A DNA stretch of 64,000 nt, taken from contig NZ_FLKM01000009.1 in the NCBI RefSeq assembly GCF_900086585.1, positions 2,224,934 through 2,288,933 of the forward strand, written 5' to 3'. The position numbers and the translations under genes were made by a program. Origin of the DNA: Emergencia timonensis (GTDB taxonomy: Bacteria; Bacillota; Clostridia; Peptostreptococcales; Anaerovoracaceae). The notes under the pieces are model-generated. The model was not told where the DNA came from, made no database searches, and saw nothing but the letters and a program-made list of their open reading frames with translations. Of this stretch, positions 16,849 through 25,927 are shown piece by piece; the first letter of the stretch is position 1, and each line of letters begins with the position of its first letter.

Positions 16849-18261
16849 TTACGCGCTGATTTTCATATGTGCTTCTTTCTCAAAATATTCTTTTGTTTCT
16901 TTTGCGACAACGCCGCTGAGCGCCACGAGGGCGATTAGATTAGGAATTGCCATCAGGCCATTGAAGATATCTGCAATCGTCCATACCGCTTCTACTGTCA
17001 GGAATGGTCCAATCAAAACCGCTAGTATGTAAATCCATTTATAGGTCATAAGCACATTCTTTTTCTTTCCTACCAGATATTCCAGGCATCTTTCTGAATA
17101 ATAGTCCCAGCCGAGAATCGTAGTAAAGGCGAAGAATGCCAGACAGAGCATCAGAACGAAAGCGCCCGTGCTTTGACTCCAAGGCAGACCCTGTCCAAAA
17201 GCGTAAGCAGTACATTCTGCCCCTTCCAGCCCCTGATCCATAGCGCCGGTCATAATCAAAGTAGTACCGGTCATCGTACAGATGACGATGGTATCGATGA
17301 AGGTTCCTGTCATAGAAATCAGGCCCTGTCTCACCGTGGTCTTAGTCTTCGCCGCTGCAGCCGCAATCGGCGCACTGCCGAGACCAGCTTCATTGGAGAA
17401 GATACCTCTGGCAACGCCCTTCTGCATTGCTACCATCATAGCGCCCAGCGCTCCGCCAGCCATAGCTCGAAGTCCAAAGGCGGATTTGACAATTTCGACA
17501 ATTGCAGCCGGAAAATCCTTAATGTGATAGATGATGATAGAAAGACAAATGACAACATACATCACTGCCATAAATGGCACGATAATGGTCGTCACGCTGG
17601 AAATACGTTTGATGCCGCCGATGACGACCAAGGCTGTAGCAACTGCCACGACTACTGCCGCCGCTACCGTTGCAATGGAGTACTCCCCGCCAAACAGGGA
17701 AATCATGTGCTGGCTGTCAGGGTCAGCAAAGTTCTTTACAGCAGAAGCGATTCCGTTAACTTGTGTAATGGTGCCGATGCCCAAAAGGCCTGCGCCTACA
17801 CCAAAAATCGAAAAAAGCTTAGCCAGCCATTTCCAGTTGGCCCCCATTCCTTTTTCGATGTAATAGAAAGGACCTCCCAAAGCATGACCTTCTTCGTCTA
17901 TGGTCCTATATTTTACGGCTAAGAGACCTTCTGAATACTTGGTCGCCATGCCAAAGAATGCTGCCAGGATCATCCAGAATAGGGCGCCTGGTCCGCCTGC
18001 CGCTACTGCCGTAGCCACGCCTACGATGTTACCTGTACCGATGGTGGCCGCCATTGCTGTACAGAAAGCGCCGAAGCTGGTGACTTCACCCTCCGCTCCT
18101 TCTTCATTGGTCAGCATAAATTTCAGGGCTTTTCCCAGTTTTCTAACCTGGACCACTTTCACTCTACACGTCAAAAGGATACCTGTACCCATAATTAGTA
18201 CAATGAGCGGTATGCCCCAGACAAAATCGTCAATACTCTTTAAAACTTCTGTTAAATTCAT
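16849..18261 (-). CDS. Amino acid carrier, alanine/glycine:cation symporter (AGCS)
   Basis: 470 residues with about eleven membrane helices. The AGCS family takes up alanine or glycine with sodium or protons. Signature regions visible are ATIGTGNIVGVATAVAAGGPGALFWM in the first quarter and GIFSNEAGLGSAPIAAAAAKT in the middle, both highly conserved in the family. I start at the ATG at 18259-18261, behind GAGGAG; a longer frame upstream reads through the riboswitch terminator and is not coding. The glycine riboswitch in its leader argues that glycine is the regulated substrate. Confidence 0.95.
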   Translation of the reverse strand: MNLTEVLKSIDDFVWGIPLIVLIMGTGILLTCRVKVVQVRKLGKALKFMLTNEEGAEGEVTSFGAFCTAMAATIGTGNIVGVATAVAAGGPGALFWMILAAFFGMATKYSEGLLAVKYRTIDEEGHALGGPFYYIEKGMGANWKWLAKLFSIFGVGAGLLGIGTITQVNGIASAVKNFADPDSQHMISLFGGEYSIATVAAAVVVAVATALVVIGGIKRISSVTTIIVPFMAVMYVVICLSIIIYHIKDFPAAIVEIVKSAFGLRAMAGGALGAMMVAMQKGVARGIFSNEAGLGSAPIAAAAAKTKTTVRQGLISMTGTFIDTIVICTMTGTTLIMTGAMDQGLEGAECTAYAFGQGLPWSQSTGAFVLMLCLAFFAFTTILGWDYYSERCLEYLVGKKKNVLMTYKWIYILAVLIGPFLTVEAVWTIADIFNGLMAIPNLIALVALSGVVAKETKEYFEKEAHMKISA

Positions 18262-18337
18262 TCTTTCATCTCCTCTTGGTTTCAATATTTCGCTGTACCC
18301 GTTATCGGCAGTAGATCCAAATTCGGGCAAAAGTAAA

Positions 18338-18359
18338 AGCCGAATTATACAATTCGGCT
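18338..18359 (-). terminator. Riboswitch expression platform (intrinsic terminator)
   Basis: A perfect 9-bp stem AGCCGAATT/AATTCGGCT with a 4-nt loop, then TTTTACTTTT on the reverse strand. It lies between the glycine aptamer and the symporter start. Confidence 0.85.
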
Positions 18360-18395
18360 CTAGAGAGATGACATAAGCTATTTAGATTAACTATT

Positions 18396-18490
18396 GGCTC
18401 TGTCCTCTTTGCCTGAGATATCACGTATGGGGTGCTTATGCCCATTCGCTTAAACCTTCGGCGACCTTGCGGTACTCTCCAGAGAGTTAG
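18396..18490 (-). promoter_or_regulatory. Glycine riboswitch, single aptamer
   Basis: Reading the reverse strand, the leader has GGAGAG near its start, CGCCGAAGG in the middle and CTCAGGCAAAGAGGACAGAG at the end, the three conserved blocks of the glycine aptamer. Only one aptamer is seen, not the usual tandem pair. A terminator follows about 36 bp downstream and then the AGCS symporter. The likely logic is that glycine controls termination, so uptake is shut off when glycine is plentiful; direction is inferred from the gene type. Confidence 0.9.
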
Positions 18491-18520
18491 TTTGTCTTAC
18501 CAGATCTTTACAAATCAAAA

Positions 18521-18578
18521 AGACCAAATTGTCTGAAATACAAACTAACGTAAAAGAGTGTATCATACAATTTGGTCT
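18521..18578 (-). terminator. Terminator of the trigger-factor-like lipoprotein gene
   Basis: A perfect 12-bp stem (18521-18532 with 18567-18578) with a long 34-nt loop, followed on the reverse strand by TTTTTGATTT. It also insulates the glycine riboswitch from upstream transcription. Confidence 0.75.
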
Positions 18579-18610
18579 TTTGCAACAAATTTCTCTAATT
18601 TTTTTGTGAA

Positions 18611-19687
18611 TTACTTGCTTACTTCTTTTCCATAGTCCATGACTTTATCCATGACTTTGTTCAGAAGAAGGGAAGTTCTATAGCCTTCCTGCTCACAGTA
18701 TTCTTCAATGGTCATCTTGAACTGTTCTTTGAAAGTCTTTTCTGTGTAACCTGAACTCTTCATAAGATTTTCCATATAATCTTCGTATTCCTTGTCAGTC
18801 ACTTCCAGACCTTCTTTTTCAGCGATATAGTAGCAGACCATATCGTTGAGAACTTTTTCTTTTGCATATTTCTTGACGGTCTTGCTGAATTCTTTCTCTG
18901 TATAACCTACAGCGTCGAGATAATCTTTCCATTCATAGCCGTAGTTTTCTGCCGTCTGCTTGAATGAGTTCGTCAGATTCTCTATGGTAGCTTCTAACTC
19001 TTCCTCTGGATATTTCTTGACTTTGGATTTATCAATAATTTTTTCCCACAGTTTCTGTTTAGTCTCAGTCTCTGCTTTAGTCGTCTTTTCTTCAAGAAGC
19101 CCCTTCTTTACTGACTTTTCATAGTCTTTAAGGTTATCATACTCGCTGTTCTTCTTTACAAAATCCACATTGTATTCTGGCACTTCTTCAACCTGCTTGC
19201 TGTTGATCGTTACTTCGAAAACGACATCTTTTCCCTGCAGGTCTTTTTCAGAGTAATCCTTCGGGAAGGTCAGGTTCAGTTTGACTTTTGAGCCGACCTT
19301 TTTTCCAATCAGTCCATCGGTAAAGCCGTCAATAAATGGTGTCTGACCAATGGTAATGCTCTGATTATCAGCGCTACCTTTATCGAAGGTCTTTCCATCA
19401 ACTTTTCCCTCGTAGGAAATGTCAATCGTATCACCATCTTTAACAGTTCCAGACTTGAGAGTCTTCGTCTCTGCTTTTTCTTCCAGGTTGCTTTTAATCT
19501 TGTCCTGCACCTCATCATCGCTGACTGACACGGAAACCTTCTTGTATTCCAATCCCTTGTAGTCGCCTACTTTTACATATTCTGAAAGGTCATAATTGTA
19601 CAATTTGCTGCCGCATCCCGATAATAAAAACAGGGAAGTCAGGCAGAGTACTGAAATAAGGCCTATTGAAAAAAATCTTTTCTTCAT
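18611..19687 (-). CDS. Lipoprotein trigger-factor-like peptidyl-prolyl isomerase
   Basis: 358 residues. The N-terminus is a lipoprotein signal peptide ending L-S-G-C, so the mature protein should be lipid-anchored outside the membrane. An FKBP-type isomerase domain follows (about 80-170), with DTIDISYEGKVDGKTFDKG and FIDGFTDGLIGKKVGSKV. After that comes a helical C-terminal domain like that of trigger factor (about 175-350). The ribosome-binding N-domain of true trigger factor is missing. By layout it is an extracellular foldase comparable in role to PrsA, which is inference. It is its own transcription unit with a clear terminator. Confidence 0.88.
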   Translation of the reverse strand: MKKRFFSIGLISVLCLTSLFLLSGCGSKLYNYDLSEYVKVGDYKGLEYKKVSVSVSDDEVQDKIKSNLEEKAETKTLKSGTVKDGDTIDISYEGKVDGKTFDKGSADNQSITIGQTPFIDGFTDGLIGKKVGSKVKLNLTFPKDYSEKDLQGKDVVFEVTINSKQVEEVPEYNVDFVKKNSEYDNLKDYEKSVKKGLLEEKTTKAETETKQKLWEKIIDKSKVKKYPEEELEATIENLTNSFKQTAENYGYEWKDYLDAVGYTEKEFSKTVKKYAKEKVLNDMVCYYIAEKEGLEVTDKEYEDYMENLMKSSGYTEKTFKEQFKMTIEEYCEQEGYRTSLLLNKVMDKVMDYGKEVSK

Positions 19688-19813
19688 ACGTTATCCATCC
19701 TCTAATCTTTAATACTTTTATCCGTTACCAGACTATCTCATTCTAACATGGGTTTTTCCCATTTTCAAATATTATGTCAATATTTCACATAAAATACACA
19801 ATCATTTAAGAAA

Positions 19814-20788
19814 TTATGGTTGGTCTACCGGCACCGCGTCTGACAGAGACTCCTGCTTAACAGCTTTTTTCGCTCTCTTGCGCTTTCTGGAGATACCCGT
19901 TACCGTGATGTACACCAGCATCAAAACAGTAGCGAGATAAGGGACAGCTGCAGTCAGGTCCGAAGGAACTCCTACAGACTGCAGTCTGATACCCAATGCC
20001 TGTAAAAAGCCAAACAGCAGAGCTGCGCCGAATACTTTTGGCGGATTTGCCATGCCGAAGATGACGCAGGCAAATGCGATAAATCCGCGACTAGCGCTCA
20101 TACCTTCAGTAAAGCTATTCAAATATCCTAGAGACAGATGAGCGCCTGCAAGTCCGCAGAAGATTCCACAGAGGATGCTGGCAAGGAACTTCATCTTGAC
20201 CGGGCTGACACCTGCCGTCTCCAGCGCCTCCGGATGTTCGCCCGCAGCTCTCATCCAAAACCCATAAGGTGTCCTGTAAAGGAATATCCATACGGCGAAT
20301 ACCAATAGCCAAGACAGGTATACGAACAACGAATGACCACTGATGATTGGTCCGATGAACGGTATCTCTTTAACCAGCGGAATCTGAATAGCAGGAAGTC
20401 CTATGATTTCCTTTGTAACCCATGTTCCAGTTTGTCCGTAAACTGTACGAAGCAGAAAGATTGTCAGTCCGCTAGCAAAAGTATTCAGAGTCATCCCAAT
20501 GATGAATTCATCACTCTTCAGCTTAACCACAAAGAGGGCGAAAAAAAGTCCTACTGCAATGCCTACTAACACTGCAAATAGCACTCCCATCGATGCACTG
20601 GCAAACATGAAGCTGAATGCTACAGCAAAGAAGGCCCCCATAAGAAGCATCCCCTCCATTCCGATATTCATGATGCCTGCATGCTCTGTAAACAGACCAC
20701 CTAGTGCGGCAAGAATGACAGGAGTCGCATTACGTATGGTGTTTTGAAATAGTCCCACACTAAATATTGCTGCTAATTGTTCCCACAT
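19814..20788 (-). CDS. ABC transporter permease, nucleoside/purine type (second permease)
   Basis: 324 residues, about nine membrane helices, BPD_transp_2 family. It contains TEHAGIMNIGMEGMLLMGAF near residue 40, the conserved segment of YufQ/NupQ-type permeases that pair with BMP lipoproteins, and a C-terminal basic tail. The start at 20788 has AGGAGG upstream and lies inside the end of the previous permease gene (29-bp overlap). Last gene of the four-gene importer operon. Confidence 0.93.
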   Translation of the reverse strand: MWEQLAAIFSVGLFQNTIRNATPVILAALGGLFTEHAGIMNIGMEGMLLMGAFFAVAFSFMFASASMGVLFAVLVGIAVGLFFALFVVKLKSDEFIIGMTLNTFASGLTIFLLRTVYGQTGTWVTKEIIGLPAIQIPLVKEIPFIGPIISGHSLFVYLSWLLVFAVWIFLYRTPYGFWMRAAGEHPEALETAGVSPVKMKFLASILCGIFCGLAGAHLSLGYLNSFTEGMSASRGFIAFACVIFGMANPPKVFGAALLFGFLQALGIRLQSVGVPSDLTAAVPYLATVLMLVYITVTGISRKRKRAKKAVKQESLSDAVPVDQP

Positions 20789-21872
20789 TTGATTCAGCCT
20801 CCTTTCTCGCTTTTGCTTTGGCTGCCTGCTGCATTCTCTTATTGGTAACCCAGACAGAAATACCCTTCTGTGCCGCCATCAAAAAAATAATGATGGAGAA
20901 GATAATGTCATAAATCTGTGAAGAAATTCCCACAGTCATGTCCATCATAGTTGCACCTGTACTCATGATACCAAAGAAAAGACTCATAATGATGATTCCA
21001 ATCGGATTGTAGTTCATAATCATAGCAACCAACATACCGTCAAAATAGAATTCGTTGCTGACTGAATCCGACATTTGGCCTTGGTATCCATAAATCAGCA
21101 GCATACCTACAAAGCCACAGATCGCACCTGAGGCCACCATAGAACCTACCATAATCTTGCCACCTGGAAGTCCAGAATATTTAGAGAAGCGGAAGTTTTC
21201 ACCTGTCACTTTCATCTCCAGTCCTACGCTGGTTTTTTTCATCACGTACCAGATAAAAAAGGTAACGATTGCCCCTGCAATGAATCCTGTAGATAAATTT
21301 GAAGCAGTAATTAACTTGCTAAAATTCAGTGCATCTGGCAAGTAATCAGTTCCCTTGCTTACCGCTACAGAGTTGGACTTCCACGGACCGTTGACCAGAT
21401 AAGTACATACTTTGATTGCTACCGTATTGAGCATGATCGTAGTGATGACTTCACTGACTCCTAATTTTACCTTCAACATGGCAGGAATCCAAGCATAGAA
21501 ACCACCGACAATCACGGCAGAAAGGAATGAGATGACGATAACGATAGGCACAGGAAGGTTTGAAAACCAAAGGCCAGTCATTGTAGCCGCCAATGCGCCA
21601 AAGAACAGCTGTCCTTCACCTCCGACATTGAAGAGTCCTCCACGTGCGCCAATAGCCGTTGCAAGTCCCAAGAGGCAAAGAGTCATGGACTTTTCAATTG
21701 TATTGCCTATAACACGAGGACTTCCTAGCGCGCCGTCTAACATTGCACCATATCCCTCAATTGGATTGAAGCCTGTCACAAGCATTATGACGGCACCAAT
21801 CAACAGAGCGACAATAATACTTGCAGCTAGGGATGCAATATATTTTGTATCTATTTGCTTTAGAAGTCTCAT
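20760..21872 (-). CDS. ABC transporter permease, nucleoside/purine type (first permease)
   Basis: 370 residues, hydrophobic, BPD_transp_2 family, with ARGGLFNVGGEGQLFFGALAA near residue 85 (YufP/NupP type). It forms the heteromeric channel with the 324-residue permease. Its ATG overlaps the ATPase stop by 4 bp (ATGA), with AGGAGGTG upstream inside the ATPase gene. Confidence 0.93.
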   Translation of the reverse strand: MRLLKQIDTKYIASLAASIIVALLIGAVIMLVTGFNPIEGYGAMLDGALGSPRVIGNTIEKSMTLCLLGLATAIGARGGLFNVGGEGQLFFGALAATMTGLWFSNLPVPIVIVISFLSAVIVGGFYAWIPAMLKVKLGVSEVITTIMLNTVAIKVCTYLVNGPWKSNSVAVSKGTDYLPDALNFSKLITASNLSTGFIAGAIVTFFIWYVMKKTSVGLEMKVTGENFRFSKYSGLPGGKIMVGSMVASGAICGFVGMLLIYGYQGQMSDSVSNEFYFDGMLVAMIMNYNPIGIIIMSLFFGIMSTGATMMDMTVGISSQIYDIIFSIIIFLMAAQKGISVWVTNKRMQQAAKAKARKEAESNVGTISSNI

Positions 21873-23425
21873 GCCTGTTCACCTCCTATTGCTGCATCGT
21901 GAGAACGGTCTCCTGTCATGTAATAACTTATATCCATCTTGTCGATTTCACCTGCCGCAAATTCACCCGTTATCTTTCCCTCGTACATGGTGATGATGCG
22001 GTCACTGAGACGGAATATTTCGTCCAGATCCGCACTGGCAAGAAGTATCGCACAGCCTTCATTTCTTTTATCGATGATGCTCTGATGAATGAATTCGATA
22101 GCGCCTACGTCGACGCCTCTGGTTGGCTGAGCGATAATTAGAACTGGCGTATCGAAAGAGAATTCCCTCGCTACGACCACTTTCTGCATATTTCCGCCAG
22201 AAAGGGAGCCCACCTCTGTATCTATCCCCGCCCCTCGAATATCAAACTTCTCGGAAAGTTCTCCAGCATATCTGGCTATAGAAGACTTCATCAGATGAAT
22301 CTTATATTTTGAAAAACTAGCTTTTCGTTCTTTTCCTATAATCAAATTTTCTGTAATTGTGGACGTAGAAGATACACCTGTGGAAATTCTGTCCTCGGGA
22401 ATATGAGCAAGGCCTAAATCTCTGATTTGTCCTGGATTCATACCATTAATCTTGCTTCCCTCTATAAAGGTCTCGCCAGAGAGAATCCCCCTCATACCGG
22501 TGATAGCCTCGAGAAGCTCACTCTGACCGTTGCCTTCAATCGCAGCGATACCTAAGATTTCTCCAGAATGAACATTCAAACTTACACCTCTTACAGCTAG
22601 TAAACCACGGTTGTCTGCTACTTGTAAATCTTTAACTTCAATTTTTACATCACCCTGGGTTCCTCTCTTTTCCATCTTATCAAAGAGCACATCACGGCCA
22701 ACCATCATGGAAGCCAAAATTTTTTCATTGACATCCTTGGTATGCTCCACGCCAACTAGCTTACCTTGGCGCATGACGCCGACCCTATCAGAGATGGCCA
22801 TGACCTCATAGAGCTTATGAGTAATAATAATAACAGTCATGTTCTTTTCTCGGACGATCCTTCTGATAACGTTAAATAATTCCTCTGTTTCCTGCGGAGT
22901 CAAAACAGCCGTAGGCTCGTCCAAAATCAGAATGTCCGCCCCTCTATACAAGGTTTTAAGTATCTCTACCCTCTGCTGCAGTCCGACACTGATTTCCTGC
23001 ACTACAGCTTTAGGGTCCACCACCAGTCCATAATCGTTCACTAAATCCTGAGTGGCCTTTTCGGCAGCCTTTAAGTCGTAAAACACCTTGTGCTTTCTCG
23101 GTTCCTGGCTTAGGGCAATGTTTTGTGCCACAGTAAAGGAAGGTACCAACATGAAGTGCTGATGCACCATGCCTACTCCATTTTCGATTGCCTCACCAGG
23201 AGTGTGTTTCTCCATCTTCTTTCCTTTAATATAAATATTTCCATTGGTCGGTGTGTTGATACCATAGAGAATGTTCATCAGGGTACTCTTCCCAGCACCG
23301 TTTTCTCCTACTAAGGCAAAGACTTCGCCCTTTTTGATATCAAAGGACACGTTGTCGTTTGCCAGTACGCCTGGAAATTGCATAGAAATGTTTTCAAATT
23401 TTACTATTGTGTCTTGCAAAGTCAT
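21869..23425 (-). CDS. ABC transporter ATP-binding protein, nucleoside/purine type
   Basis: 518 residues with two fused nucleotide-binding domains, as in ribose/nucleoside importers. The first has GENGAGKST, the signature VGLQQRVEI and DEPTAVLTPQE; the second has a degenerate P-loop (AIEGNGQSEL) and the signature SGGNMQKVV. The unequal domains are normal for this family. I start at MTLQDTIVKF (23423-23425); the ribosome site there (GAGGG) is unusually close, but no better start exists. A hairpin separates it from the upstream BMP gene, which would give more binding protein than transporter. Confidence 0.92.
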   Translation of the reverse strand: MTLQDTIVKFENISMQFPGVLANDNVSFDIKKGEVFALVGENGAGKSTLMNILYGINTPTNGNIYIKGKKMEKHTPGEAIENGVGMVHQHFMLVPSFTVAQNIALSQEPRKHKVFYDLKAAEKATQDLVNDYGLVVDPKAVVQEISVGLQQRVEILKTLYRGADILILDEPTAVLTPQETEELFNVIRRIVREKNMTVIIITHKLYEVMAISDRVGVMRQGKLVGVEHTKDVNEKILASMMVGRDVLFDKMEKRGTQGDVKIEVKDLQVADNRGLLAVRGVSLNVHSGEILGIAAIEGNGQSELLEAITGMRGILSGETFIEGSKINGMNPGQIRDLGLAHIPEDRISTGVSSTSTITENLIIGKERKASFSKYKIHLMKSSIARYAGELSEKFDIRGAGIDTEVGSLSGGNMQKVVVAREFSFDTPVLIIAQPTRGVDVGAIEFIHQSIIDKRNEGCAILLASADLDEIFRLSDRIITMYEGKITGEFAAGEIDKMDISYYMTGDRSHDAAIGGEQA

Positions 23426-23464
23426 TCCCTCGCATTTCTTAGTTTTATTTTTGTCACAAAACGA

Positions 23465-23491
23465 AGGCGCAGCGTATATTACGCCACGCCT
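23465..23491 (-). terminator. Attenuating hairpin between the BMP and ATPase genes
   Basis: A 12-bp stem with one mismatch (23465-23476 with 23480-23491) and a 3-nt loop. On the reverse strand it is followed by CGTTTTGTG, so it looks like a partial terminator that would limit read-through into the transporter genes. Confidence 0.6.
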
Positions 23492-23511
23492 CACTTAATG
23501 AATTGCTTAAG

Positions 23512-24558
23512 TTATTGTTTGAGTACCGTGTCAACCTTGATAGTTCCATCCTGAATCTTCTTGCTCTGTTTTTCAACTTCCTTCATGATGTCTTCAGGAA
23601 CCAATACTTTCTGGTCTTTTCCACCGTAAGCTACTGAAATATAGTTACCGTCCATACCTGCATAGAATACCTCTGCACCTGGCCATGTGGATTCATCTTC
23701 AGCATAGTTCTTAACTAAATTGATAATAGAGTTTCCGACTTCTTTTACCATGGAGCAAAGAATATCATCAGCATAATCCGGCATTTCCACTCTCTGATCC
23801 TTGTCAACGCCTATGGCCTTGATGCCAAGTTCTTTCGCTTTGATAATGACGCCATTGCCTGCTCCGCCAGCTGCACAGAAGATAATGTCAGCACCTTGGG
23901 CTGCCAAAGCCTGCCCACATTCAGCACCTAGGTTAGTGTCAGTCCAGTCATTGGTGTAGTTCTTAACAACTTTTACTTTTGGGTTAGCAGCTTTAGCACC
24001 TTGCTTGTAACCAACATAAAAGTCATTGATGACAGCAATATCATTTCCACCGACAAATCCGATCACATCACTCTTGGTCATTTTTCCTGCAACATAACCC
24101 ACCAGGTAAGATCCTTCGTTCTGTTTGTAGGAAATACAAGTCAAGTTATCATATTTTGACAGATTGTCAGAAACATTGTCGACCCATACGAACTTAACCT
24201 TTGGATAATCCTTTGCAACAGACTCAATCATGTTCAACTCTGAGCCTACTGCAACAACCATATCAGAATCTTCTGCAGCGTTTCTTAAGCCCTGTTCGAA
24301 CTGAGTCTTGTCGTTGTTACATTCTACGATGTTTGTGTCAAATCCCTGTTCGCTTAAAGTGTCCAAACCAGCCTTTGCTGAGTCGTTAAAGGACTTATCT
24401 CCAAGCTTTGTTGATATAACACCAGTTACCTTCAGACCTTTGTCAGCCTTTCCAGCATCTCCGCCAGCTTCTTTGTCGTCTCCCCCGCAGCTTGCCATAA
24501 ACAGTGACATTGAAAGCACCATTACAGCAACCAGGGTCAATGAAATAAACTTCTTCAT
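23512..24558 (-). CDS. BMP family ABC transporter substrate-binding lipoprotein
   Basis: 348 residues from the ATG at 24556-24558 (GGAGG seven bases upstream; an ATG six bases earlier is too close to it). The lipoprotein signal ends F-M-A-S-C-G. The BMP/PnrA fold shows in KGLKVTGVISTKLGDKSFNDSA and YVGYKQGAKAANP, and the family is known to bind purine nucleosides in several bacteria. Together with the ATPase and two permeases it makes a complete importer. Whether the substrate is a nucleoside, or riboflavin as in some BMP relatives, cannot be decided here. Confidence 0.93.
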   Translation of the reverse strand: MKKFISLTLVAVMVLSMSLFMASCGGDDKEAGGDAGKADKGLKVTGVISTKLGDKSFNDSAKAGLDTLSEQGFDTNIVECNNDKTQFEQGLRNAAEDSDMVVAVGSELNMIESVAKDYPKVKFVWVDNVSDNLSKYDNLTCISYKQNEGSYLVGYVAGKMTKSDVIGFVGGNDIAVINDFYVGYKQGAKAANPKVKVVKNYTNDWTDTNLGAECGQALAAQGADIIFCAAGGAGNGVIIKAKELGIKAIGVDKDQRVEMPDYADDILCSMVKEVGNSIINLVKNYAEDESTWPGAEVFYAGMDGNYISVAYGGKDQKVLVPEDIMKEVEKQSKKIQDGTIKVDTVLKQ

Positions 24559-24605
24559 TTTCATCCTCCGTAAAATCATAATAGCTATAAAATATCTCTC
24601 CTCAG

Positions 24606-24634
24606 ATTCTATCACATTGTCATTTTATTATCAA
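24606..24634 (-). promoter_or_regulatory. Sigma-A type promoter of the BMP operon
   Basis: Reverse strand: TTGATA (24629-24634), 17-bp spacer, TAGAAT (24606-24611), about 48 bp before the ATG. I see no purine riboswitch in the leader. Confidence 0.65.
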
Positions 24635-24701
24635 CAAAATTCAGTTAATTATTCTAATGTTCTAATTACTGTTGAGAAGTGAAAATCGAGAAAACTCAAT
24701 T

Positions 24702-24757
24702 CATGACAATCGCTGGAGAGGATAATCGGACACTGCAGCAGATCAATTTCTTCCAAC
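24702..24757. repeat. 56-bp copy of part of hisJ (copy 1, outside the gene)
   Basis: This stretch repeats 27046-27101 in the same orientation with a single mismatch. Copy 2 is inside the histidinol-phosphatase coding sequence; this copy has no reading frame context. It marks one end of a 2.3-kb interval full of dead transposases. Confidence 0.92.
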
Positions 24758-24942
24758 TGGTCTTCAGCACTTCCTATATTCCTAAATTACCTTACTTTTA
24801 AAAATAACGTATGTCCCTGTAGTTTATGTAAGGGAACAGATCCGGAAGATGAATGAAAAATACCGTGTTGGTAAGGTCTCTTTCCAGTTAACTTCTAATT
24901 TCAATGAACCGGATTGATAAGGTATCTGCACCCAATTGACTA

Positions 24943-25150
24943 AATATTGACAATATCTTTCTTCTGGACATGATTAGTGGTCTTAATCTGAAGAAATTCT
25001 TTCATAAAATAACCAATGACAGGAAGAACACCTTTGATTGTTTTACCATATCCCGATTCCTTACTTACGCCAGAATTCTGGATCCCAGATCAGAACATGC
25101 TACTCAGGACCACTTTGCTTCCTACTACGCTCCCCTAAGTTTAATTATCA
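24943..25150 (+). pseudogene. Transposase remnant, IS1634-like (tentative)
   Basis: An open stretch translates to DNIFLLDMISGLNLKKF, then FTISRFLTYARILDPRSEHAT and YY, which resembles the N-terminal part of IS1634-family DDE transposases (the R-I-L-D-P-R-S-x-x-A-T region). No start, catalytic core or ends are found. The family label is from memory of the motif and may be wrong; that it is a transposase scrap is more secure. Confidence 0.55.
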
Positions 25151-25321
25151 GCATAAGTTCTGTCTCCTCAAGGCGCTGGCTCTTTCTCGCAAACCAAGAC
25201 ACAATAAACTGCAATGCCAAGGCCAACAATGACTGTCATTACAATAATTCGTACATGTATGTCAGTGATTATGAGCGTGAGCTTTTCAATATGGCCCCCA
25301 TCTTGAGGCGTTAAGTGAGTT

Positions 25322-25712
25322 GAAGGAAAGGTACATAAGGTTACAAAAAATATGCAGGAGATCCTGACGGTACACGGACAGCTCTGGGAGATATTATCAA
25401 AATTTACAGGCATTCCGAATATATCATATTTGAAGAAATCGCTATTGTGCTAAGTACAGCGGCGCAGTCATCAATTCCTTTGTTATGACTGGACGTATGG
25501 AATCGCTGAACCGTGTCTTGAAGGATATCAAAAGAAGTGCACAGAGATATAGCAGCTTCGGTCACATTCGGAATACATTCCTCTATGCTATGAGACCCGA
25601 TGTTGCCATCCTGGCCTGCCTAAAACCCGTCACTGAATTGAAACAACATACCGGTAGAAAACGCGGAAGGTATAAAATTGGAAACCCTCTGCATCTTAAG
25701 CAAGATTCATGA
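25322..25712 (+). pseudogene. ISL3-family transposase C-terminal remnant
   Basis: The piece from about 25450 reads KYSGAVINSFVMTGRMESLN, then RVLKDIKRSAQRYSSFGHIR, the C-terminal region of ISL3-type transposases just after the last catalytic residue. An upstream piece (about 25340-25450, IIKIYRHSEYIIFEEIAIVL) is in another frame, so there is at least one frameshift. No full ORF exists. It lies 3' of an unrelated transposase scrap. Confidence 0.65.
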
Positions 25713-25730
25713 ATCTCATTACATGAAATA

Positions 25731-25760
25731 GGAAGCCTCAATATTTACATTGAAGCTTCC
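25731..25760. terminator. Hairpin after the ISL3 remnant
   Basis: A 12-bp stem with one G-T type mismatch (25731-25742 with 25749-25760), likely the old terminator or the end of the dead insertion sequence. From 25761 to 25927 I see nothing else. Confidence 0.5.
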
Positions 25761-25927
25761 TAAGATTTCTGTTTCCTAATATCAAGACTCCCAAGTCAGC
25801 CCACCAACAGGCTTGGATAACCCGAGCTTTTATTTCTTGCCAGCCAACTTAAGAGACAACTTATAAACCTCTGATATTTATCATAAGCTTGTTTAATTGC
25901 AACATGCCTTATTTAACCGACAACTTT

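Noticed and set aside
17173..17922. 249-codon forward frame opposite the AGCS symporter gene
   Set aside because: It is antisense to a well-supported membrane protein, rich in His/Ser/Arg, with no ribosome site or recognisable motif.
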